A stretch of 64,000 nt of DNA from Orientallactaga sibirica (taxonomy: Eukaryota; Chordata; Mammalia; Rodentia; Dipodidae): the NCBI GenBank assembly GCA_036365145.1, contig JAEOAD010000026.1:2919501-2983500 (forward strand), written 5' to 3'. The translations under genes and the position numbers were made by a program. The notes under the pieces were generated by a model. It searched no databases. It was not told the origin of the DNA and saw only the letters and a program-made list of their open reading frames with translations. This document shows, piece after piece, positions 10,184-20,878 of this stretch (positions are counted from its first letter, which is position 1; every line of letters starts with the position of its first letter).

Positions 10184-11409
10184 GGGTGAGTTGGGTGCAG
10201 AAGGTCCCAGGGAAGGTGGCCAATCAGGGACGCTTTTCCCACAATGAGCTGAAGCTACTAGGACCCCTGCATCAGTCAGCCATTGCTGCAAGAATGTGTG
10301 ACATGCAGCCCCAACCCAGGACCTCAGAGCTGCAAGCCATGAGGCCGCAACCTCCTGTTGATCAGCTGGGCTCAGATGGGGAGATCCTGCTGTTGTTAGA
10401 AAATTCTACAAAGAATGTGTTTTACTCCGGCATCTGGGGAAAAAGAAAAAGAAAAAAAGTTACTAACACAAGCCACTCTGGATGCAGGGGGAAATCTATG
10501 GCTGAAGAAAGTGAGGTGAGCAAAGATCTGTCCCAGCCATCCACACTCAGAAGCTTTGAGGGAAGAGAGGCGTCTGCTTCAATTTATCCAGGACTCGGGC
10601 CATTTCAGCTTTCTGATTCGCTTTGTGTAGCTAGCAGGGACTTCATCGGGCAGATAGCTTGTCACGCCAAACCCAGGATGGAGCTTGTCACTAGTCACAC
10701 AGCCAACGCAGTCGGAGAGATTGGCTTGCCTCCCCTAATCGATGTCAACCACACAACGTGGGCGGAAAGAATCACAATGTCTGCCAAGGCAGCCCAACTC
10801 CTCCATGACTGGTTTCCAACGGTGGGATCACTCCATCTGTCAGCAGCCATTAGACTCCAGCTCTGGGCTGATGGGGTTAGACTGGCTAGCTGGGGGCGGG
10901 GCATCTTTTCAAGGACAAGTCCAACCCAAGGAAGAACAACAACAACAACAAAAAAAAAAAACTGGCCTGGGCAAAATGAGACATTCGGTGATCCCAGAAA
11001 AACGACACCCAGTAAGATGCTCTTGTCCAGGCTGGAGAAGGCATCGTGAGTCCTGTGGACAAAGTGAATCTGGGTGCGTTTGAGGCACGCTGATGTCTTA
11101 TTTGCAACCCGGACGGGGAAGTGAATGGACTCAGGGAGAAAGCGGCAGCAGACCTGTGACTGTTGGAAGCAGTCTCCACAGGAAGCAGAGACCCTCCTCC
11201 ACCCACAGCCGGCTCACACACACCCCGTCCGGGCTGCGGACCCAGTCCTGTCTCCGCAGGTTTTCTGGCTTGGTGTTTGGTGTCACCATATGTGTTGGTA
11301 AAACAAGACAAAGGCTTGGAATTCACCCACGGCTCCCCGCTCTGCCTCACTCCTCTCAGCCATCCATCTCCAAGTCCTTTTTCCCCCATGTATTTCTCAA
11401 GGTCCCCGG
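10184..11409. other. single-copy sequence with a long but unconvincing open frame
   Basis: The longest open frame of the window (287 codons, 10186-11049 +) begins at GTG, not ATG. It runs through an AACAACAAC...A-rich stretch at 10936-10960 and shows no domain. A T-run follows at 11410-11433. No exon structure is seen. Confidence 0.45.
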
Positions 11410-11467
11410 GTTTTTTTTTTTTTTTCTTTTTTTTGCCTGTCACCTGGTCACCGCAACAGTCCTGCCA

Positions 11468-11696
11468 GGCTGCAGAGATGGCTCAGTGGTAAAGGTGCTG
11501 GATTGCAAAGCCTGATGGCCTGGGTTCAATTCCCTAGGACCTACATAGAGCCGGACCCACAAAGTGGCGCATGTATCTGAAGTTCGTTTTCAGTGGCTGG
11601 AGGCCACGGCGTGCCCATACCCATATTCTCTCTCTCTCTCTCTTCCTCTCCCTTCCCCCTCCACTTCCTCCCTTCCTCCCCTCCTATCCTCCCCTC
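11468..11696 (+). mobile_element. DIP SINE, diverged
   Basis: Head GGCTGCAGAGATGGCTCAG, B-box-like GGTTCAATTCC, long CT/TCC-rich tract. There is no AAATAAA tail, and the copy runs straight into the ID/B1 element. Confidence 0.75.
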
Positions 11697-11920
11697 TCCA
11701 TGAAACTGAGGACCCTGCCCTTCAAATGCTAGTGTTAGACAAGTACTCTACCCCGAGACAGCTCCTCCCCCATTTCACTTTTCATTTCGAGTCAGAGTCA
11801 CGTTAAGTTGCCTGGGCTTGTCTTGAACTTACTCTGTAGCCCAGGCTGGCCTAGAACTTGCCATCCTCTTGCCTCAGCCTCTGGGGCAGCAGGATGGACA
11901 AGCCTACATCACCAGGTCCA
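11697..11920 (-). mobile_element. B1-dID-like composite SINE
   Basis: On the minus strand a B1 monomer (11777-11920) is followed by an ID-like unit (about 11700-11772). That is the B1-then-ID order of the ancient rodent B1-dID family. Both parts are diverged. Confidence 0.55.
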
Positions 11921-13044
11921 CCTATGCCCACCATCTTCATTATGGGAATGGCTTTGCAGATGGGCATGCGCGTGTCAGAACTTATCAAGGCTTCCCCTGT
12001 CTGTGATGTTTATTATTGCATGTGGATGACACAGTTGTACGTTACAGTGTCTATTACACACCAGTGGTATGTAACATTCTATTTTCTCTTACACAATCAG
12101 TGACACGGTCGTTTCTACAAAGCAGTGAGTATATTTCTAAAGAGATTTGAGCATCCATCATAAGAGGCAGCTGACGGAAAGCTGTGAACTTGGCCCCCAC
12201 CCTCCCCTCCCAGGAGGAGATTTTGACCACAGTGGTCTTGGGTGAGGTTTAACATGCATCTCCTGGGTGGGTCTGACCCCTGCCCCTGCTCTGTGGCCTG
12301 TGGGCCTTAACCCCATCTGCATCCTAGCATCACTTGTCAGATCTTAAAAGTCCAAAGCCGGCACTGCTCCCAGCCCCATGAAGACAGTTTGTCCGGGAAC
12401 AGGACCTGACTTGGCAGGAGGTAATTTTTTTTCAACATCTCACCAAGAGATACAAACACATGGTCAGGACTGGGGAGCTGCCACTGTTTCGTCCTCACCC
12501 ACCCCGGGCCATGCAGAACTACATGCAGACTTTAGTGCCCCACAGAGTCTGGGAAGTCAGGTCTGGGGCTTCAGAGGACCAGGCATCCTCAAATAAGCTC
12601 TGCCGGCTACCTTCGAGTGCTCTTCACATACTGCACAAGGTTGGCGGTGATCTGCTGGGCCCAGGCACAAGGCCCTCAGCAGCCATCCAGACTCTGCCAT
12701 GTGGTAAGCCTGAGTCAGCCTCTGGCACCAGCATCCCCCAGAATAAGCAGCCCTCTAATGCGGGCCTCCCAGGAGGCAGAGCCGAGCAGAACCTGGCAGT
12801 CCCTAGAGCCCAGCATGAGAGCTAGTGGGATCATGAACATGGCCTGGCCATTGTAGGGAAAACTGGGGCTGAAGAAAGGTCACCCCCTGTGCCCTGGATC
12901 AGAAAGAAGAAGAGATGGGTCAGAGTCTCTCTCCCCTCCGCAGTCTGCCCCGACTGTGCAAGTTCCCATGTGCCTGAGGTCAGCTTTCCAGTGAATGTTT
13001 ATGGAGAACTTAAGGTAGCACCGGTCATGGGCCCACGCACTCAG
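11921..13044. other. single-copy sequence, no gene recognised
   Basis: Frames at 12378-12596 and 12460-12825 overlap in different phases and show no known motif. No SINE is present. Confidence 0.4.
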
Positions 13045-13086
13045 AGCGCATGAGTTTATGGGGGACACGTGATTCAAACCCCACAA
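13045..13086 (-). mobile_element. MaLR LTR end fragment
   Basis: GAGTTTATGGGGGACACGTG and ATTCAAACCCCACAA are the reverse 5' end of the LTR type seen complete at 20879-21226. Confidence 0.55.
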
Positions 13087-13560
13087 TCAGTGACTGGATA
13101 AAAGGCTTGTGACCTTGGTGCTGACTTCTCCAGTCGTGTTGTCTGAGGTTTCCCTGTGGCTCCCATCACACGCACATGGGGTAAGCGCTGGCAATGCGGC
13201 CATGATCTGGACACAAGGTCCCTCCTTCATGGTCTGTGCTTCCCAGTAGGAAATATATTCATGGCGCACGCCGAAAGAGGAAATGCAACGGGAACAGGAC
13301 TTAAAGGAAAATCCAGACAACGGACAGAGGCTCCCCCTCTCTTAGGGGCCCTTCTCCCACTGACCCCCATGGGAGCCTATGGTTAGTACACAGTGAGAGG
13401 TGGGTACTATTCCTCTAGAGAAGTGTTGGGCCTTGCTAGTAACAGGCTGGACCTGTGAGGAGGCTGGCCTGAAGTATTGGACATGGCCAGGGACCCTGGG
13501 CTGCGGGGTCGCAGCTGGCCCTCTGTCAGGAGTCCCTGGCTACGGTAATAGCCTTCCCTA

Positions 13561-14111
13561 TGTTGTAGGGTGTAGTGAGCTGGCATCGCCCAGAGTGGGC
13601 AGAACTGGCGAGGCGCTCCCCCAGACCCCAAAAGGCTCTGACCGTTCCGTAAGTCAGACTTTGCCCCCCACAGTTCCTGACCTGTGGCTAGCTGCCCAAG
13701 AGACCCTCATGTGGCTAAAGTCACGTAGCCTTCCCACCCCCCACAGTTTTGAAGTCACAGCCTCCTGTTAATCTCCTCTTCTGCCCTTCCCTCTACCTTC
13801 CTTATCCTTACCCCATAGCTTTGAAGTTACTAGTCCTTCCTCTATCTAGATAACAGCCCATAAATTATGCATCCGATTGCCATATAGTCTGTACGTGCCA
13901 TCTCAACCTTCCCCAAGTGTTTATAAACCCACTCCCCCTTTGAATAAACGAGTGCTGTCCACCAGACGGTCTCCCGGGTGCTCACTGCCCCGTCATGTGT
14001 TCATATGTTCGCATCGCACTCACCCGCCCAGCCAGAAATGAGCCAATGACCCCGGGGAAAGGGAACGGAACGAGACCCCCATAGCACGAGACCCCACAGA
14101 GAAGGGCTAAA
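13561..14111 (+). mobile_element. possible ERV LTR (TATA and polyA signals)
   Basis: A TTTATAAACCC box lies at about 13919-13929, followed by GAATAAACGAGTGCTG (signal at about 13942) and GACGGTCTCCCGGGTGCTCA, an R/U5-like arrangement of class I retroviral LTRs. The boundaries are guesses and no internal retroviral sequence is recognised. Confidence 0.4.
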
Positions 14112-14639
14112 CAGTAAGAGGTGGACTCGTGCTCTGTAGGCCCAGTGCCTGTGGGGAAGCCTCAAAGCTCCCGGCTCTCCGTCAAGTCCTAACCAACAGG
14201 GCTTGCATCACCTCACTTTGCCACCTCCCTCTGGTCTCCACAGAGAAAAGAAGCCATTCTGAGCTCCCCCACCCTGCCCATGGCATGCAGAATTCCCCTG
14301 GTTAAACTAGCCCCTTGCCAAGCTGTAGCCTCGATGCCTTACACTGTGGATCATGCGAGCTCTGGGGAGACCCTGGAGAACCAGCTTGTCCTATGATGCA
14401 AGGGACACCCATGGAGAAGGAGGGTGCCCACCTCCATGGGGTATTGTGACAGGGTCTGGGTTCCAAGCACCGCTCCACCACCCTGAGCAATGAAGTGGCC
14501 ACGTCAGCTGACCTCAGGGTCTTTCCTGCCATGAGAGTCACACACATGTGCACGCACACACGCATGCGCGCGCGCACACACACACCTGCACATCCATAGG
14601 CTCTGCAAACAGACGTTAGCTCTCTTCGTAACCTCTGTG
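14112..14639. other. single-copy sequence
   Basis: Alternating purine-pyrimidine (CA/CG)n at about 14542-14584 could adopt Z-DNA. Nothing else is recognised. Confidence 0.4.
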
Positions 14640-14774
14640 GGCCTTGACTAGTGACACGCCTGTCACCCCAACACTCAGGAGGCTAAGGTAGGGGAGGTGG
14701 ATTTTGAGTTTAAGGCCAGCCTGGACTACATAGCAAGACTCTGTCTCAAAAAAGAACAAAAAAAAAAAAAAAAC
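14640..14774 (+). mobile_element. B1 SINE, old
   Basis: CACGCCTGTCACCCCAACAC, AAGGCCAGCCTGGACTACAT, CTGTCTCAAAAAAG and an A tail. It is diverged from the young local B1s. Confidence 0.8.
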
Positions 14775-14935
14775 ATACAAACCAATTCTCAACCTAATTT
14801 TTCATGAGCATGTGACATTGCATAAGCTAGACAGCCACTCTGAGCCTCAGGCTCCCCTGTAGTTAAGGTGACCCTGGTATGCTCACATCAGAGGGGCTCT
14901 GCAGGGAAGCACAGGGTGGGTGGGTGGATTTTAAC

Positions 14936-15033
14936 TCCTTTTTTTTCTTTCTTTTTCCATGTGGGGCATAGAAGCCAGGGTCTCGTGCATGCCAGGCAAG
15001 CACCACCCTATCATTGAGCTGTACTCCAGCACA
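14936..15033 (-). mobile_element. ID-type SINE
   Basis: T-run, then reverse ID body (CCAGGGTCTCGTGCATGCC, AGGCAAGCACCACCC, CATTGAGCTGTACTCC). Confidence 0.7.
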
Positions 15034-15509
15034 ACCACTGTGGGCACACCAGCCATCAGATTCTCCTCGCGCCACTGTGCTCCCAGCTACACTCTGCCAT
15101 GGGTTAATCTCGCACCAAGAAGCAAACACAGGTTTTCCATTCAGCACTCACAGAGCATGGTTTTTTGTTCGGTAATTGATTTAAACAAGGTTTGCAGTCA
15201 AGCAGTCATCCTTAATCTCTCACGGGTCCCTTTTGGGACATGTGGCATTCTTTGGCCTTGTGATGGGAATGCAAACGAGACATTGTCTGAGGTCTCCCTG
15301 TGCACGCACGCACGCACATACGCATGCGCACGGGGGAGGGGTGTTCTTCTCAAAGCTTCCTCACCTAGTCACATGAGGAGCGACTCTACCAGTACACCCT
15401 TGCCAATGTATCAGGGGTGTTCATGAGGGGTTAGGGATGAAAGAGTGTCTTGGGGTTCCTCCAAGTCCCCATCCTGGCAATGGGGAAAAATCACAGCTCA
15501 TGAGGAAGG
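15034..15509. other. single-copy sequence
   Basis: A short (CACG)n lies at about 15302-15316. No gene or repeat family is recognised. Confidence 0.4.
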
Positions 15510-15678
15510 CTGACACATATTCACAGCCCACCAGCATCGCCACGGTGAGGTCGGTAGGGCCAGTATACCCGTTTTGCAAATAAATGAGAACTCAGTGATC
15601 AGAGAAGTCAAGCACCAAGGTCACACAGCCTTTATCCAGTCTCTGACTTTGGGGATTTTAATCCAGTGTCCTCCCATC
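15510..15678 (-). mobile_element. MIR SINE fragment
   Basis: Reverse MIR: CGTTTTGCAAATAAATGAG, then AGAAGTCAAGCACCAAGG and GTCACACAGCCTTTATCCAG. Confidence 0.75.
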
Positions 15679-15947
15679 AGTGTTTATTCTGGCTTACAAT
15701 CTCGAGGGGAAGCTCCATGATGTCAGAGGACAGCATGGCACGAGCAGAAGCTGGACACCACCTCTGCCATAGCAGCGGGAGAGTGAGTCAATCTCTGGCA
15801 AGAGGGAGCTGGACTATAACCCCCCTAAGCCACGCCCACAACAACACACCTCCTCCAGCGAGGCTCCACCTCCCAAATTGCCACCAGCTGGGGACCAAGC
15901 ACTAAGAACACCAGAGTTTATGGGGGACATCTGACTCAAACCACCAC
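15679..15947 (-). mobile_element. MaLR-type LTR, 3' truncated
   Basis: Contains TGTTTATTCTGGCTTACAAT, CCACCTCTGCCATAGCAG and GTTTATGGGGGACATCTGAC. The polyA-side end is missing at 15679. Its CTCAAACCACCAC end is intact. Confidence 0.7.
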
Positions 15948-16404
15948 GGTGCCTTAGGAAGCTCTTGGGAAAGACAGGCGCTGGAGGGAGAGAAGGAGGG
16001 ATTGGAGGAAAGAAGGAGCTAAGATAGGTGCCAAGGACATAAAGGGCGATGGCAGAGCCACCAGGCACTGGTCACCATGTGAGGCGTTTGCCCTGCATTC
16101 TCAATGAGAAGCTTCAAAGAGGCCAGCTTGCCGTTGGTCAGCGCAGATGCCAGACAACTGCACGTCTCCGTCCCCTGGGAGGCAGAGAGCCGAGCACACA
16201 CGAGGTCGCCTTGGAGACTGTGCAAGCCTGGATCTCTGCACAGTGGAGTCTGGGTCAGGGCTGTTGTGAGGGGCGTGTGGACGTCAGAAAATTGATGGCT
16301 CTGCCTGCTTTCTCTCTCTCTCCCCTTCTCTCTCTCTCTCCTCTTTCCCTCTTTCCCCCACCCTCTCTTTGACATGTAACAACACCCCAGTGGAATCTGG
16401 GACA
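15948..16404. other. single-copy sequence
   Basis: A CT-rich run lies at 16312-16372. Nothing else is recognised. Confidence 0.4.
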
Positions 16405-16565
16405 GAGTAGCCCAGGTTTATCAGTCCTAAGCTCCTGGATTTGAATTCCAGCTGTAGCACTTAGTAGCCAGGCAGCCTTGTGGAAGTAACCTGACGTCTT
16501 TGAATCTATATCTATTCTTTTCTAAAATGGTAGTAAAATAATACAGCATTTGCCACATAGGACTT
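16405..16565 (+). mobile_element. MIR SINE
   Basis: GGATTTGAATTCCAGCTGTA, CACTTAGTAGCCAGGC and GGAAGTAACCTGACGTCTTT keep the MIR B box and core order. It is cut by the DIP that follows. Confidence 0.75.
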
Positions 16566-16776
16566 TTTTAAAAATATATATTTTATTTGTTTGTTTGTTT
16601 GTTTGTTTATTTATGAGAGAGAGAGAATGGGCATACCGGGGTCTCTAGCTCTGCAAATGAACTCCAGACACACGCACCACCTTGTGTATATGTCTTCCAT
16701 GGGTGCTGGGGAATTAAACCTGGGTCCTTTGGCTTTGCAGGCAAATGCCTTAACCACTAAGCCACCTCTCCAGCCC
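16566..16776 (-). mobile_element. DIP SINE
   Basis: Complete copy with (TTTG)n-expanded tail. The target duplication CACATAGGACTT / CACACAGGACTT lies at 16554-16565 and 16777-16788. Confidence 0.87.
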
Positions 16777-16788
16777 CACACAGGACTT

Positions 16789-17330
16789 CCGATGGCCTTT
16801 TCCTTATAGTATTCAATAGCGTTCTTAAAATGCACTATGTGATGCATTCCAGGACAGATGGACAGATACCTATGAGATTGTCACCACAGTCAAGATCTCC
16901 GAGCCTCTCACGATCCCCCCTCTCCACGTCTTCTCACCCTTCCTTCCTCTGTCTCCCTCACATCCTCCTCCCGTCACCATAGAATAACGCGTATTGTTCA
17001 GAGTTCTGTAGCAACTGAATGCAGGTAGAATGAGCCCTGTCTGGGGCTGCTCTGCCTCTGGGGACTCTTTCACGGCAACCCACCCACCATCTTGGATCCC
17101 ACCGTGGCTGCACCGGGATCTTATCACCATACTTCCACTGAGGGGGATCTGGGCGCCCCCGCTGTGCACGGCTGGGATGAGCAGAGCACTCCTAGCTTCC
17201 GTGCAGGCTCTGCGTGGGCAAACACTTTCATTTCTCCCAGGGAAATACCACGGAATGGAATTTTCTGGCAGGTGTGACCTTCCTGTAACAAGCAACATTT
17301 TGGGGAGGAGAGCTCCACGTTGGCAGCATC
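16789..17330. other. single-copy sequence
   Basis: No repeat family is seen. A 145-codon frame (17030-17467 +) ends inside SINE sequence and is not credible as a gene. Confidence 0.4.
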
Positions 17331-17415
17331 CTTTTTTTCTATCTTTTTTCCAATGCTGGAGATGGAATCAGGGCCTTGTGCAAGCACCGTACCACCGAGC
17401 CACATCCCCACCCCT
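17331..17415 (-). mobile_element. ID-type SINE, partial
   Basis: T-run followed by GATGGAATCAGGGCCTTGTG and ACCACCGAGCCACATCCCC, the reverse of an ID element. Confidence 0.65.
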
Positions 17416-17430
17416 CACTTGCCTTTCTTT

Positions 17431-17597
17431 TTTTAATATTTTATTTTATGTATTTATTTATTTATGAGAGAGAGAGAGATTGGGCACACCAGGGTCTCCA
17501 TCCACTGCGAACAAACTCCAGACATATGTGTCACCTTGTACATCTGGCTTACGTGGATCCTGGGGAATTGAACCTGGGCCCTTTGGCTTTGCAAGCA
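17431..17597 (-). mobile_element. DIP SINE, 5' truncated
   Basis: Lacks the tRNA-like head. A 14-bp target duplication, ACTTGCCTTTCTTT, lies at 17417-17430 and 17598-17611, so it was truncated during insertion. Confidence 0.87.
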
Positions 17598-17759
17598 ACT
17601 TGCCTTTCTTTAGGCATTCTGAGAGGGGAGCTAGAGTGACCCTCGTGACAGTAAAGTTCACTTCCTGGTGACTAAGGACCCCAGCAGTCTTTTTTACTGG
17701 GCTGTGTCTTTAAACACCTTGCCCACCATGGCAGGTGGCTGGCTTCACTGTTGGGTTTT

Positions 17760-17990
17760 TGTTGTTGCTTTGGTTTGTTTTTAAATATTTTTATTTATTT
17801 ATTTATCTGCAAGGAGAGAGGGGGGGAGAAAGAGAGAGAGAATAGGCACACCAGGGCTTCTTGCCACTGCAGACAAACTCCAGACACATGTGTCATTTTG
17901 TGCATCTGGCTTCATGAGGGTACTGGGAAATCAAACCCAGGCCATCAGGCTTTGCTAACCAGTGCCTTGACTGGGTCATCTCATCAGCCC
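17760..17990 (-). mobile_element. DIP SINE
   Basis: The target duplication CACTGTTGGGTTTT lies at 17746-17759 and 17991-18004. The head is diverged (GACTGGGTCATCTCATCAGC). Confidence 0.87.
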
Positions 17991-18004
17991 CACTGTTGGG
18001 TTTT

Positions 18005-18326
18005 GAGAACAGCCTATACATTCTTTAGTGTGAGTGTGTGTGTGTGTGCACACACATGTGCACGAGTATTCAAATGTATTTGGGCACACATGTGTGTGCG
18101 GGTGCACGTGGGGGCCAGAGGACAAACTTGAGTGTTATCTTCAAAAACTCCACTCAGCTCCTTTGAGACAGTTAGGCTAGCCTGACGCTTTGTCCCAGGG
18201 GTTCTTAGGGGAGCTGCTGGCAGGATCAAAGCAGAAAAGGGGAACAGAAGCCAGTTACACAAGAGAAGCCCCCTGGAGCTGCTAAGTCCTTGGGCTTGTG
18301 GCCTGGGAAAGGGTCCAGGGGACGTC
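18005..18326. other. single-copy sequence with short (TG)n
   Basis: (TG)n at about 18030-18048 is followed by alternating CA/TG text to 18115. Nothing else is recognised. Confidence 0.4.
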
Positions 18327-18450
18327 AGAGGCCCCTCCTGGCATGTATCTTGTCCCCCATCTTGGGACACTAAGTCTACACTTTTTTAAGAGGCCCCTCC
18401 TGGCATGTATCTTGTCCCCCATCTTGGGACACTAAGTCTACACTTTTTTA
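18327..18450. repeat. exact 62-bp tandem duplication
   Basis: Units 18327-18388 and 18389-18450 appear identical, starting AGAGGCCCCTCC and ending CACTTTTTTA. The second unit abuts the A/T tail of a DIP. Confidence 0.93.
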
Positions 18451-18651
18451 ACTTTATTTATTTGAGAGAGAAAACAAGAGAGACAGAGAGAGAAAAAAAT
18501 GGATACACCAGGGCTTCCGGCCGCTGCAAATGAACTCCCGACACACACGCCATGTTGGGCATACTGCTTTGGGTTGGGCCCTGGGGAATTGAACCTGGGT
18601 CCTTTCACTTTACAGGCAAGCACCTTAGCCGCTGAGCCATCTCCCCAGCCC
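18451..18651 (-). mobile_element. DIP SINE
   Basis: Complete minus-strand copy. The left flank TAAGTCTACACTTTTT and right flank TAGGTCTGCATTTT form an imperfect target duplication. Confidence 0.85.
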
Positions 18652-18665
18652 TAGGTCTGCATTTT

Positions 18666-19000
18666 ATCCCTTCCATGTCCACAAAAGCATTTTCCTTTCC
18701 TCACCTTCCTGGCCCATCCAGGTAGAGGTGGGAAAACGTGTTATCCAGCTGTGCCATTGCATCTGCTGGGAGTCCCAGTGGCGTTTGGTATTAGAGACGG
18801 GTTGGGCAGGGTGTGCCCAGAGAGAGCGTCTAGTCACTCGGGGACTTGGGTGCTGACCCCCCTGGTGACGCAGTGACCTGTAGCTGGTGGTGTGGCTCTC
18901 CAGAGCAGACCTCCGTCACTTTTGTCTTTCACGAGAATGAACCAGAGATGGCCACGTGCCTTGAGCCTCCATAGTTCAGTGGTGACATTTATTTCCAAAT
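18666..19000. other. single-copy sequence
   Basis: No repeat or exon is recognised. Confidence 0.4.
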
Positions 19001-19012
19001 AAAGACAACTAG

Positions 19013-19168
19013 GGGCAGGCGTGACGTGTGCACGCCTTTAATCTCAGCACTTGGGAGGCCGAGGTAGGAGGATTGCTGTGAGTTCCCAAGGCCATTCTGA
19101 GAGACTACAGAGTGAATTCCAGGTCAGCCTGGGCTAGAGCAAGACCGTACCTCAAAAAAAAAAAAAAA
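19013..19168 (+). mobile_element. B1 SINE
   Basis: Full B1 with A tail. Its 5' target copy AAAGACAACTAG (19001-19012) is matched only after the adjoining DIP (19390-19401). Confidence 0.88.
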
Positions 19169-19389
19169 GGTGGGGGGGCTAAAGATATGACTCAAAAGTT
19201 AAGGCACTCGCCTGCAAAGCCCGATGACCCAGGGTTGATTCCCCAGTACCCATGTAAAGCCAGATGTACAAAGTGACACATGCATCTGGAGTTTGTGTTT
19301 TCAGGGACTAAAAGCCCTGGTGCACCCATTCTCTCTCTCTCTCTCTCTCTCTGTCTTCTTGCAAATAAATAAAAGTATATATATTTTTA
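19169..19389 (+). mobile_element. DIP SINE joined to B1
   Basis: Diverged head GGGGGCTAAAGATATGACTC, CT tract, AAATAAATAAAAG tail. It shares the B1's target duplication, AAAGGCAACTAG at 19390-19401. Confidence 0.85.
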
Positions 19390-19401
19390 AAAGGCAACTA
19401 G

Positions 19402-19713
19402 AAACAAAAACAACTGTGACGAACTTGGGATCACCCACCCTGAAGCCCTCCAAGGTGGTGGGGCTGAGGGAAGCTGAGAGTTTGGGAAGACCCTGACGCG
19501 AGCTCTGAACTTAGTAAAACTCAGGCCAAGTCTGCCGCTGAAGGTTCATGTCCTTCCGGCTTTAAGTTCATGCGTATGTTCCAAACCCTGGCATCCTGAG
19601 CCCAGCTGGATATGGCCACTGCCAATAGCACTCAGCCTCCAAGCTCACCAGCCTCTTGTACTTCTAGAACCTTCTCCCAGACCTCCTCTGATCCCCTTCC
19701 ATCCCCTATCTCA
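19402..19713. other. single-copy sequence
   Basis: Nothing recognised. Confidence 0.4.
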
Positions 19714-19718
19714 CCCAG

Positions 19719-20035
19719 TGTGGTGGTTTGAATGCTCATGTGTTCTGAATGCTTGGTCCCCAGCTGGTGGCAATTTGGGAGGTGGAGCCTTGCTGGAGGA
19801 GGTGTGTGGTTGGGGCAGGGCTTAGAGCCAGCTCCCCCTTGCCAGAGACCAGCTCACTCTCTTACTGCTGTTTTCCACCTGCTGTGGCAGAGGTGATGCC
19901 CAGCCTCTGCTCATGCCATGCTTTCCCCTGCCATCATGGAGCTTCCCCTTGAGGCTGTAAACCAAAATAAATCCTTTCCTCCCATCAGCTGCTTTTAGGT
20001 GTTTTTTTCCCAGCAACGAGGAGGAGACTACAACA
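19719..20035 (+). mobile_element. MaLR-type solo LTR, complete
   Basis: Runs TGTGGTGGTTTGAATG...CTACAACA with CAAAATAAATCCTTTCC as polyA region. The 5-bp duplication CCCAG lies at 19714-19718 and 20036-20040. No internal sequence is present. Confidence 0.85.
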
Positions 20036-20084
20036 CCCAGAAACCTTTTGTTCATTTCCTTTTCCAGAAGCTGGCACTGGGGAG

Positions 20085-20215
20085 CCCTAGGTATTATGGC
20101 CTGGGTTCAAATCCATGCTCAGCCACCTGACTGCAGGCCTTACTTCACCTATAATTTTCATTTTCCCCAAGTGTCAACAAGACCATGGCCACCAAGTGTC
20201 TGCAGGGAACTGTGA
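20085..20215 (+). mobile_element. MIR SINE
   Basis: GGCCTGGGTTCAAATCCATG, CTCAGCCACCTGACTG, TACTTCACC and CATTTTCCCCAAGTGTCAA in MIR order. Confidence 0.7.
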
Positions 20216-20381
20216 CGATGGCTATGGCCCCTGAGGGCTGACTGGCTGCTGAGCCTTAGCCACAGAGTCCTTCTTCATAAGTCTTCTCCTGCAGGCTCGC
20301 AAAGTCCTCATCTCTTAACCTCGGAATTTGGGGCTGCACCTAAAAAAATAGAAGACCCCTCAATTATATTTACAAGGAGGG

Positions 20382-20456
20382 CTTAGGGGTTTGGCTCAAT
20401 AGTAGAGCACTTGCCTAGCACAGACAAGGCTCTGGGTTTGACAGCAAGCAGTTCAC
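20382..20456 (+). mobile_element. ID-type SINE
   Basis: GTTTGGCTCAATAGTAGAGC, ACTTGCCTAGCACAGACAAG and GGCTCTGGGTTTGA are ID landmarks. The tail is replaced by the following DIP's target. Confidence 0.7.
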
Positions 20457-20469
20457 AAATGAATAACTA

Positions 20470-20617
20470 GGAGGTAGAGATATTTCTCAACAGTTAAGGT
20501 GCTTGCCTGCAAAATCAAAGGCCCCAAGTTCGATTCCCCAGTACCCACGTAAGCCAGATGTACATGGTGGCACATGCGTCTGAAGTTTGTTTGCAGTCGC
20601 TAGAGGCCCTGGTATGC

Positions 20618-20652
<35 letters not shown>

Positions 20653-20704
20653 TTTCTCTCTCAAATAAATAAATGAAAATGAAAATACTTTAAAAATAAA
20701 TAAA
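20470..20704 (+). mobile_element. DIP SINE
   Basis: Diverged head (GGAGGTAGAGATATTTCTC), good B box (AGTTCGATTCC), long CT tract and AAATAAATAAATG tail. Confidence 0.82.
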
Positions 20705-20878
20705 TGGGGCTGGAGAGATGGTTTAGTGGTTAAGGCACTTGCCTGCGCAGCCTGGGGATTCATGTTTGACTCTCCAGGTCCCACATAAGCCAGAAGCACA
20801 GTGACCCAGGCACACAAGGTCACACGCGTGCACAAGGGGGCTCACGCATCTGGAGTTCAATTGCAGTGGCTGGAGACC

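Noticed and set aside
10186..11049. 287-codon open frame, the longest in the window
   Set aside because: It starts at GTG, has no known domain, runs through an A-rich low-complexity tract, and has no visible promoter or splice context. A chance open frame is likelier.
11410..11433. Long T-run as a Pol III terminator or reverse polyA tail of a processed pseudogene
   Set aside because: No SINE or cDNA-like body can be read on either side.
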